Part shown: positions 25,022-30,795 of the stretch, piece by piece
Layout: each line of letters begins with the position of its first letter
How positions within the stretch are numbered: position 1 is the first letter of the stretch
Source of the DNA: JAAYYY01 sp964579295
Lineage (GTDB): Bacteria; Chloroflexota; Anaerolineae; Promineifilales; Promineifilaceae
DNA: 32,134 nucleotides
Reading direction: 5' to 3'
Assembly: GCA_964579295.1 (NCBI GenBank)
Contig: CAZOGK010000037.1
Location: 1-32,134, forward strand
Position numbers and translations under genes: made by a program
The notes under the pieces: model-generated
What the model was told of the DNA's origin: nothing
Seen by the model: the letters and a program-made list of their open reading frames with translations, nothing else
Databases searched by the model: none

Positions 25022-26569
25022 ATGTCCGAATCGCCTTTTTATGTGACGACGCCGATCTACTATGTAAATGATGAGCCGCATCTGGGGCACGCCTATACGA
25101 CGGTGCTGGCCGACGTGCTGGCCCGCTACCAGCGGCTGTGGGGCCGGGAGGCTTTCTTCCTTACCGGCACCGACGAACACGGCTGGAAAGTGGAGCGGGC
25201 GGCGCGGAGCCGGGGCGTCTCCCCCCAGCGGCTGGCCGACACGATGGTCGTTCGCTTCCAGCAGGCCTGGCAGCGTCTGCACATTGCGCCGGACGATTTC
25301 ATCCGCACCACCGAGCCGCGCCACCGGCGTGTGGTCCAAACCGTCCTGCAACAGCTGTGGGAGCGCGGGGAGATCTATCAGGATGAATATACGGGCTGGT
25401 ACTGCGTGCCCGACGAGCGCTTCTGGACTGAGAAGGATCTGATTGGCGGCAACTGCCCGGATTGCGGCCGGCCGGTGGAGGAGCTGGCCGAGCGCAACTA
25501 CTTCTTCCGCATGAGCGCCTACCGATCGTGGCTGATCGCCGCCATCGAGGAAAAACCCGACCTCATCTGGCCGGAGATCCGGCGCAACGAGGTGTTGGGC
25601 TTTCTGCAGCAGCCGCTTGGCGACCTCTGTATCTCGCGACCGGTTTCACGCCTGAGCTGGGGCATTCCGCTGCCCTTCGACGCGGATTACGTGACCTACG
25701 TCTGGTTTGACGCCCTGCTCAACTACGTGACGGCAGCCGGCCATCTGCAGAATGAGGAGCGCTTTGCCCGGCTCTGGCCCCGCGCGCTGCATGTGATAGG
25801 CAAGGACATCCTCATCACGCACTGCGTCTACTGGCCGACCATGCTGCGGGCGGCCGGGCTGCCCCTACCGCGCCAGATCCTGGCCCACGGCTGGTGGATC
25901 GTGGACGAGCAAAAGATGTCCAAGTCGTTGGGCAACGTGGTCAGGCCGCTCGATCTGGCTGAGAAGTATGGTGTGGATGCTTTCCGTTACTTCTTGCTGC
26001 GGGAGATGGCGCTGGGCCGGGATACCAGCTTCAGCGAGGCGGGGCTGGCGCAGCGCTACCAGGGCGACCTGGCCAACAACGTGGGCAACCTGCTGCACCG
26101 GCTGACCCATATGATTGCCCGCTATAGCCAAGGGAGCATCCCTGCGCCGGGGCAACCTCATCCGCTGGAGACAGCGCTGCAGCAGCAGGCCGCGGCGCTC
26201 ATACCGGCCTTGCGCGAACAGGTGGACAGGCTGGCCCTCAATCAGGCATTGGCCGGCGTCATCGACTATGCCGGCGAGATCAACCGCTATCTGGAGCAGA
26301 CAGCGCCGTGGGAGCTGGCCAAAGCGGGGGAGGGGGAGCGGGTCGCGACAGTGCTTTATACCGCCGCTGAAGCGCTGCGCCTGGTGGCCGTGCTGCTGTC
26401 GCCGGTGATGCCCGAGCGGATGGCAAAACTCTGGCAGCGGCTCGGCTGGCAGGCGCCGGAACGCCTGCAGGACGGCCTGGCGTGGGGCCTACTGCAACCG
26501 GGAGCTGCCGCCGGCCGGGGCGCGCCGCTCTTTCCCAGGCTTGAACAGGTGACTGCGCCGCTCAGGTAA
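25022..26569 (+). CDS. metG: methionyl-tRNA synthetase
   Basis: From the ATG at 25022 the enzyme is 515 residues and charges tRNA-Met. MSESPFYVTTPIYYVNDEPH leads into the HIGH motif as HLGH (20-23), and KMSKS is at 298-302. The zinc-knuckle insert has YCVPDERFWTEKDL followed by GNCPDCGRPVEE, so one expected Cys of the first pair is Asp. WFDALLNYVTAAGH and HVIGKDILITHCVYWPTML are class I MetRS landmarks. The C-terminal tRNA-binding/dimerisation domain of longer MetRS enzymes is absent, as in many short forms. A longer open frame from 24959 begins before the terminator hairpin and is not the real start. GAGAG lies about 8 bases upstream. Confidence 0.95.
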   Translation: MSESPFYVTTPIYYVNDEPHLGHAYTTVLADVLARYQRLWGREAFFLTGTDEHGWKVERAARSRGVSPQRLADTMVVRFQQAWQRLHIAPDDFIRTTEPRHRRVVQTVLQQLWERGEIYQDEYTGWYCVPDERFWTEKDLIGGNCPDCGRPVEELAERNYFFRMSAYRSWLIAAIEEKPDLIWPEIRRNEVLGFLQQPLGDLCISRPVSRLSWGIPLPFDADYVTYVWFDALLNYVTAAGHLQNEERFARLWPRALHVIGKDILITHCVYWPTMLRAAGLPLPRQILAHGWWIVDEQKMSKSLGNVVRPLDLAEKYGVDAFRYFLLREMALGRDTSFSEAGLAQRYQGDLANNVGNLLHRLTHMIARYSQGSIPAPGQPHPLETALQQQAAALIPALREQVDRLALNQALAGVIDYAGEINRYLEQTAPWELAKAGEGERVATVLYTAAEALRLVAVLLSPVMPERMAKLWQRLGWQAPERLQDGLAWGLLQPGAAAGRGAPLFPRLEQVTAPLR

Positions 26570-26577
26570 GCGGCGCA
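26554..26577. repeat. inverted repeat across the metG stop codon
   Basis: TGCGCCGCT, six bases, then AGCGGCGCA form a perfect 9-bp stem that includes the TAA of metG. No T-tract follows on either strand. It may act as a weak barrier between metG and the convergent gene ending at 26637. The rest of that 67-base gap shows nothing. Confidence 0.35.
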
Positions 26578-26636
26578 CCGGGAGCGCTTCTGGCGGCTGG
26601 CTGGCGTGGTGATGGCAAGGGCGCTGTGCTCGTGCT

Positions 26637-28721
26637 TTACGGGGCAGCGACGAACTGGATGGCGGCGTCTGGCTCCTGGGCAACGCTGCGCAGCGTGCGC
26701 ACGACCGGCTCCTGCAGCCGGTGCTGGAGCCAGTCGCAGGCGGCATCGTCGCGCACGGCCACCACGAATTGCGAGCCGTCGCGTGCCAGCAGCCGGGCGT
26801 CGCGCAGCCAGCTATTAAACGTGGCCTGGGTCATCTGCAGGGACAGCTCGTCGAGTACGTCACGCCACAGCGTCTCGTCGGCTTCGGCCACGGCCGGCAA
26901 TTGGCGCGACGCTGCCGCCGGGGATGGAGCAGGGCGGGCCAGCAGGTAATCCAGCTCCGCCAGACCTGCGCCCACCGCCCACGGCAGGTCGTCTGGATGA
27001 CCGGCACCATACTGCTCGCGCCAGAGCGCAAAGGCCTCGTCGGCGGCAAAGTCGCTCAGCGCCGGACCGCCCAGGTAACAGGCAGCCGCGTACGCCCGCC
27101 ATTGCTCCCAGCTAAGCCTGGCCAGGCGCAAGTACGCGGCCGGGGGCGGGTCGCCGCCAGCCAGCCGGCGCACCAGGTAACCGGCTGGGCTGGCCAACCC
27201 GGGCTGCCGCCGCGCGTAGAGCGTCCAGGCCACTGCCTCTGCCAGAGTTGGCCCGGCGTGGAGAATGCGGCTGCGCGCCGGCTCTTGAATCTGCAGCGTG
27301 TCCAGTAGCTCCACTACAGAAATAGCAGCAACAGCAGCAAAGGGTTGGGCGGCCAGCCCGTCGCCGATGTGCCATGCGTCCTGCTGCTGTTGTGGTATTT
27401 GTTGCAGGAACTCGGCGATGGATTCCAGTCCTAAGGCGCGAACGATTGTCCTATAGTATTTATATTGGCCCTCATCTGACCGCCACCCGGCCATTTTCTG
27501 ACCGTCACCCGTGCTTTTGTGGGGAACCTTCTGTCTGCCAGGGGGCAATGTGTGGGGAATGATCTGTCCCGCGGCGCCAGCCACGTCGGGAACTTTTTGT
27601 CCGTTACCCGTATCACCGTGGGGAACGATCTGTCCGGCTGCCGTAGGGAGTGTGGAGAACTTTTCGTCCGCCTGGCTGCCGTCCGCGGCCAGCCGCCGCT
27701 GGTAGCTATCCAGATCCTCGGCCACCAGCGGCGTCTTCAGGTTGATCCAGTAGCTGGTCGCCACCTTCTGGTCGGGCAGCTTGACGCTGCTGAGTGTCTT
27801 GTAGAAGGGGCCGAGCAGGTTGCCGGCCGGGACGGCTTCTTCCAGCCGCCGCAGCCAGCGCCGGATCGTCCGGCTGCTGACCTGAAACACAGCTTCCAGC
27901 TCGCCGCTCTCCAACGTAATCTCGTCACGAATTTCCCCGCTGTCTTCATTGTAATAGCCGAGGCTGCGCAGATAGATGAGCAGCAAGGCCGGCCCCGGCC
28001 CCAGCTCCGGCAGCCAGCGCTTGCGCAAGTATTGGGTCTCAAAGTGTGCGTGCTCGGGGGCGACGAGATGCGTATGCAGCGCGTCGGCAGCCTGGCGCCA
28101 CGGCTGGGAATGCTCGGCGGCGGCCGGGAAGACGTGCGTTACCACATCGGCGACGGAGAGCAGGTGCGGCGCTTCCGCCGGCGCCGGCGCGGGGTCGACG
28201 GCGCGCAGCAGGTAGGCGGGTTGCTGCGCCGCCGCGCGCAGCAGCTCGTGGATAGCCTCCGGCGTGACGCGCTCCGGGCAGTGGCGGCGCAGCCAGTAGG
28301 CCAGGGCGCCGGCGTCGCCCGGTGTGAGCGGATCGTCGAGCCGGATGCGGTAGTGGGTCTCGCTCTGGCGCGTGACCTCGCCGTCGCGGTAGTAAACGGG
28401 ATCGGTCGCCTTGGAGAGAAAGGTAGCCACCGCTCCTTCGCCGGCGATAATTTCCTTCTTGGTGGTGCGGCGGAAGACCTTGACGTGCTGCCCTGCGGCC
28501 TGCGCCAGCGTGCTGTCGTAGGCGCGAAACCAGGGACGGCGCCGGTTGAAGTAGCTCAGCTGCCGCGCGCCAATCACCAGCCAGACCTGGCTGGGAGTGA
28601 GATACGGAGTCCAGCGGCGCAGGAAATATTTGCTGATCTTCCAGACCTGCCCTGGCTGTACGATCTCGTTGTAAGGCTGGGTATAGGCGGCAGTCAAGAG
28701 CGCCGGTCGCTGCTGGGGCAT
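26637..28721 (-). CDS. winged-helix protein with C-terminal DnaA domain I (DnaA_N-like)
   Basis: This is a 694-residue protein. The N-terminal region (about 25-130) starts QPGQVWKISKYFLRRWTPYLTPSQVWLVIGARQL and looks like a replication-initiator or DnaD-like helical domain, but I do not recognise it firmly. A helix-turn-helix candidate SGELEAVFQVSSRTIRRWLRRLEEA is near 274-297. Residues 352-417 are six 11-residue tandem repeats. A helical part follows, and residues 615-690 (LWRDVLDELSLQMTQATFNSWLRDARLL) closely resemble DnaA domain I, the part that contacts the helicase and regulators. Known DnaA has that domain at the N-terminus and an AAA+ ATPase, which is absent here. A role in replication or replisome loading is inference. 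The ribosome site is weak. Confidence 0.75.
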   Translation of the reverse strand: MPQQRPALLTAAYTQPYNEIVQPGQVWKISKYFLRRWTPYLTPSQVWLVIGARQLSYFNRRRPWFRAYDSTLAQAAGQHVKVFRRTTKKEIIAGEGAVATFLSKATDPVYYRDGEVTRQSETHYRIRLDDPLTPGDAGALAYWLRRHCPERVTPEAIHELLRAAAQQPAYLLRAVDPAPAPAEAPHLLSVADVVTHVFPAAAEHSQPWRQAADALHTHLVAPEHAHFETQYLRKRWLPELGPGPALLLIYLRSLGYYNEDSGEIRDEITLESGELEAVFQVSSRTIRRWLRRLEEAVPAGNLLGPFYKTLSSVKLPDQKVATSYWINLKTPLVAEDLDSYQRRLAADGSQADEKFSTLPTAAGQIVPHGDTGNGQKVPDVAGAAGQIIPHTLPPGRQKVPHKSTGDGQKMAGWRSDEGQYKYYRTIVRALGLESIAEFLQQIPQQQQDAWHIGDGLAAQPFAAVAAISVVELLDTLQIQEPARSRILHAGPTLAEAVAWTLYARRQPGLASPAGYLVRRLAGGDPPPAAYLRLARLSWEQWRAYAAACYLGGPALSDFAADEAFALWREQYGAGHPDDLPWAVGAGLAELDYLLARPAPSPAAASRQLPAVAEADETLWRDVLDELSLQMTQATFNSWLRDARLLARDGSQFVVAVRDDAACDWLQHRLQEPVVRTLRSVAQEPDAAIQFVAAP
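27471..27668 (-). repeat. 33-bp coding tandem repeat, six units of 11 residues
   Basis: Within the DnaA-domain protein, residues 352-417 fall into six 11-residue units: DEKFSTLPTAA, GQIVPHGDTGN, GQKVPDVAGAA, GQIIPHTLPPG, RQKVPHKSTGD, GQKMAGWRSDE. The core is GQ[IK][IV]P[HD]. At DNA level (read on the + strand) most units begin GTGGGGAA or a close variant. The repeat is a low-complexity linker between the DNA-binding and DnaA-like parts. Confidence 0.85.
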
Positions 28722-28755
28722 GATGTTAGCCGGCTTCCCTTACCCCCGCCGGGGC

Positions 28756-28772
28756 AACCGGGCTGCCCGGTT
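28756..28772. promoter_or_regulatory. 17-bp palindrome upstream of the DnaA-domain gene (candidate operator)
   Basis: AACCGGGC-T-GCCCGGTT is a perfect dyad with 8-base arms. It is located 34 bases upstream of the minus-strand start at 28721 and 17 bases upstream of the + strand promoter at 28790. It could serve either direction as an operator or form an mRNA hairpin in the 5' leader. Confidence 0.4.
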
Positions 28773-28789
28773 CAGCCTATAGCATTGCG

Positions 28790-28818
28790 TTGACAGGCCC
28801 AAGGCCATATGCTATCCT
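28790..28818 (+). promoter_or_regulatory. strong sigma-70-type promoter on the + strand
   Basis: A consensus TTGACA (28790-28795), a 17-base spacer and TATCCT (28813-28818, 4/6) predict transcription starting near 28825. No + strand gene follows; the transcript would run into the terminator at 28941-28973. Confidence 0.75.
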
Positions 28819-28824
28819 CTTCAT

Positions 28825-28973
28825 AACTGTTCCGGGGGCTGGATACAACAACCCCCTCCCCATCAAAGGGGCCTCCGCGGCAACCGGTGCTGGCTACACC
28901 CGCTGCGGTTGGTTCAGTTGCAACAACGTCCTAAGCAATGAAGCCAGCGCTGGCTCGCTGGCTTTTTGCTTTT
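28825..28973 (+). ncRNA. candidate small RNA, about 145 nt
   Basis: The region between two minus-strand genes has its own promoter and terminator and no credible ORF. Possible helices in order: GGGGG (28834-28838) with CCCCC (28852-28856); CCCC (28858-28861) with GGGG (28868-28871); CCGCGGC (28875-28881) with GCTGCGG (28902-28908), allowing one G-U pair; and GTTG/CAAC near 28908-28927. It lacks the SRP RNA, 6S, tmRNA and RNase P signatures that I know. The 3' end overlaps the last codon of the convergent ATPase gene. I cannot assign it to a family. Confidence 0.5.
28941..28973 (+). terminator. intrinsic terminator of the candidate small RNA
   Basis: AGCCAGC (28942-28948), an 8-base loop, and GCTGGCT (28957-28963) are followed by a T-rich tail (TTTTTGCTTTT). 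The loop itself contains another GCTGGCT copy, so the 5' arm has two pairing choices. The T-tract is on the + strand, so it serves the + transcript and not the minus-strand gene that ends here. Confidence 0.8.
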
Positions 28974-30462
28974 ATAAGGTCCAGCGGGCGAGGTCGCGGT
29001 CCACGGCCTCCAGGTCGAGCAGGCAGAGACCGGCCGTACGCCAGCGGTTACTGGCGCGGCTGCCCGGCCGGACCGCGTGGACGGCCGACTCGCCGCCGGC
29101 CCTCGCCTCGTCGGTCCAGCCGTCACTGGAAAAGCCGACGTAATAGACGGTCCACTGGTCGTCGTCTTTGGGCACGATAGCTCGCGTGCGCTCGGCCAGC
29201 TCCTCAATCTTGTCCAGCCCTACGGGCCCCTCATTCCAGTAACAGCTACCCAGCACGAGGAACTTTTCCGTCTCGTTGATGCCGGCTACGTCGAGCGTGA
29301 ACGAGCGCCGCCACTCCGAGCCGACATCTTCGACGGGTATGGGGAGCTGACCTTCGTCGCTGGCCCGCAGCAGCCATTCACGGCATAGCTCCGGCCAGGT
29401 AGACTCGCGGATATATTCGGGCATGTTCGCCTGAATGGCTTCCAGCGTCTGCTGCTGCTGGCCCAGCGCCAGCTTGGAATGGTAAGCGGCGAGGAAGCGG
29501 TAGTAAAAGCGCAGGTAGGGATCGGTGACAAAATAGCGGCCGCGCCGCGAGTTGGGCGAATTGTCGGTAATGGGCGTGCGCCGCGCCACGAAGCTGGTAT
29601 CGCGCAGAAGGCTGAGGTATTGCGAGGTGTGACCCATGGAAAGGCCGGTCTGGCGGCCAATAGCGCTGAAGGTGTGGGTGCCTTTGGCGATAGTGCGCAT
29701 CACGCCGACGTAGTTGTGCGGGTCGTTGACAAAATCCTGCAAGAGCAGACGCGGCTCGTCCATCATCCATGAGTTGGACGGCGCCAGCAGCAGACGCAGG
29801 TTTTCCATGACGGTCAGATCCTGATCGAGCCGCTCCCAATAAGCGGGAATACCGCCCCAGATGGTGTAGAGGGTGACACGCTCGCGGGCGTCGTAGCCGG
29901 GGAAGAACTGGCCGGTGGCGCCGAAACGGAGAGGTTCAAGCCTCATCTGCACGGAGGCGCGCCCGTAAAGAGGCGCCTCGTAGGAAAGCAGCTCGCGCTG
30001 CATCAGCCCCATTTGCGAGCCGCACAGCGCCAGAAAGACATTCGCCTGGTTGAGCCACTGGTCCCACGCCTTCTGAAAAGTGCCGACGATAGCCGGCGTA
30101 ACGTCCATCAGGTAGGTCACCTCGTCGATGAAGAGGGCGATGCGACGCTCTTCCGCCAGCCGGCCGACCCGGCGCAGCGCATACTCCCAGTTGGGGTAGG
30201 TGAGGTCGAGGGGCACGTCGATATCGGGGTCTTCAAAGTCGGCCAGCGCCTGGGAAAAGGAGCGCAGCTGGTCGAAGGCGGAAGTCGCTTCGGCCATCCA
30301 GTACAGGCCATAGGCGTCGCGATCCTTGATCCAGTGCGTCAGGAGCCGGGTCTTGCCCACGCGCCGCCGCCCATACAGGATCATCAGCTCGGCCTGTGAG
30401 GATTTCCAGGCGCGATCCATTGCCTCCAACTGCGTCTTACGACCAATAAAGGTGGTCTGCAT
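28972..30462 (-). CDS. archaeal-type AAA ATPase with DUF234-like C-terminus
   Basis: From the ATG at 30462 this is a 496-residue protein starting MQTTFIGRKTQLEAMDRAW. The P-loop is LYGRRRVGKTRLL (GKT at 36-38) and the Walker B is RRIALFIDEVTYLM, as in the ATPase_2 (archaeal ATPase) family. A winged-helix segment (FSAIGRQTGLSMGHTSQYLSLL) and a conserved tail (RRGRYFVTDPYLRFYYRFLAAYH) match DUF234-type C-termini, followed by a nuclease-like region (WRRSFTLDVAGINETEKFLVLGSCYW) of uncertain activity. A longer open frame to 30600 starts inside the -35 element of its promoter, so it is not real. GAGG precedes the chosen ATG by 8 bases; the ATG at 30468 is an alternative. The biological role of this family is poorly known. 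Confidence 0.85.
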   Translation of the reverse strand: MQTTFIGRKTQLEAMDRAWKSSQAELMILYGRRRVGKTRLLTHWIKDRDAYGLYWMAEATSAFDQLRSFSQALADFEDPDIDVPLDLTYPNWEYALRRVGRLAEERRIALFIDEVTYLMDVTPAIVGTFQKAWDQWLNQANVFLALCGSQMGLMQRELLSYEAPLYGRASVQMRLEPLRFGATGQFFPGYDARERVTLYTIWGGIPAYWERLDQDLTVMENLRLLLAPSNSWMMDEPRLLLQDFVNDPHNYVGVMRTIAKGTHTFSAIGRQTGLSMGHTSQYLSLLRDTSFVARRTPITDNSPNSRRGRYFVTDPYLRFYYRFLAAYHSKLALGQQQQTLEAIQANMPEYIRESTWPELCREWLLRASDEGQLPIPVEDVGSEWRRSFTLDVAGINETEKFLVLGSCYWNEGPVGLDKIEELAERTRAIVPKDDDQWTVYYVGFSSDGWTDEARAGGESAVHAVRPGSRASNRWRTAGLCLLDLEAVDRDLARWTL

Positions 30463-30541
30463 GAACATTTCCTCGGCTCCCGCTGCTGAGAGAATCGACG
30501 AGACTCCAGGCACACCGGACGGCGCACAGCGCACAGCAACA

Positions 30542-30564
30542 ATGATAAACCTGTTTATGATAAC
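30542..30564. promoter_or_regulatory. paired TTATGATAAAC-type motifs at the proximal start site
   Basis: ATGATAAAC (30542-30550) and TTATGATAAC (30555-30564) lie just downstream of the proximal minus-strand -10 element. The junction ATAAAC-CT-GTTTAT is a perfect short dyad. This position suits a repressor operator. Confidence 0.5.
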
Positions 30565-30571
30565 TGCAATT

Positions 30572-30600
30572 ATAATAAGAGCTAAGCGGGAGGATGTCAA
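30572..30600 (-). promoter_or_regulatory. proximal promoter of the ATPase gene
   Basis: On the minus strand TTGACA (30600-30595), a 17-base spacer and TATTAT (30577-30572) give a 6/6 and 5/6 sigma-70 match. Transcription should start near 30565, leaving a leader of about 100 bases before the ATG at 30462. The -35 position also rules out a coding start at 30600. Confidence 0.75.
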
Positions 30601-30649
30601 GCCCGGCGCGGTAGCGCCAAGAGGCGAAGTGACAGAATAATAAAAATGA

Positions 30650-30660
30650 TTATGATAAAC
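30650..30660. promoter_or_regulatory. isolated TTATGATAAAC motif
   Basis: This is the fullest copy of the motif, midway between the two promoters in an AT-rich stretch (30637-30680). It has no -35 hexamer at promoter spacing in either direction, so a protein site is more likely than a -10 element. Confidence 0.4.
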
Positions 30661-30705
30661 AGCTTTATTATATTATATAGATGCGCGCCAGCCCTTAATA
30701 ATCGG

Positions 30706-30730
30706 GTTTATCATAAGTATTGTTATGATA
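30706..30730. promoter_or_regulatory. inverted pair of TTATGATA motifs
   Basis: GTTTATCATAA (30706-30716) and TTATGATA (30723-30730) contain perfect 8-base inverted arms, TATCATAA and TTATGATA, separated by six bases. The right arm is also the -10 element of the distal promoter, so a protein bound here would block it. Confidence 0.55.
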
Positions 30731-30753
30731 GTATTTTTGGGCCGCGCTGTCAA
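30725..30753 (-). promoter_or_regulatory. distal promoter upstream of the ATPase gene
   Basis: On the minus strand TTGACA (30753-30748), a 17-base spacer and TATCAT (30730-30725) give a 6/6 and 5/6 match. Transcription would start near 30718 and read through 30463 into the ATPase gene with a leader of about 250 bases. The whole gap 30463-30795 contains these two promoters, five motif copies and a small GGCGC-GGTA-GCGCC hairpin (30605-30618), and no credible ORF. Confidence 0.65.
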
Positions 30754-30795
30754 GAGTATTGTTGTAGTCTTGCAACACCAGGGTAAGGGAAGGGG

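Noticed and set aside
27471..27668. CRISPR-like array
   Set aside because: The 33-base periodicity has no spacer/repeat division and is entirely explained by an 11-residue coding repeat.
27519..28793. 424-codon open frame on the + strand
   Set aside because: It is antisense to the DnaA-domain protein, whose frame has recognisable domains and an amino-acid repeat. The + frame has none.
28825..28973. known housekeeping RNA (6S, SRP RNA, tmRNA, RNase P)
   Set aside because: The length does not suit tmRNA or RNase P, the SRP GGAAGCAGC-type loop is absent, and the two ends do not form the long closing helix of 6S RNA.
30463..30600. N-terminal extension of the ATPase (start at 30600)
   Set aside because: The extended start codon is inside the -35 hexamer of a strong promoter, and the added residues have no family match. 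ATG 30462 has a ribosome-binding site.
30540..30755. replication origin with iterons
   Set aside because: The AT-rich island and repeated motif suggest it, but there are no DnaA boxes (TTATCCACA-like), the motif spacing is irregular, and the copies sit on two good promoters.
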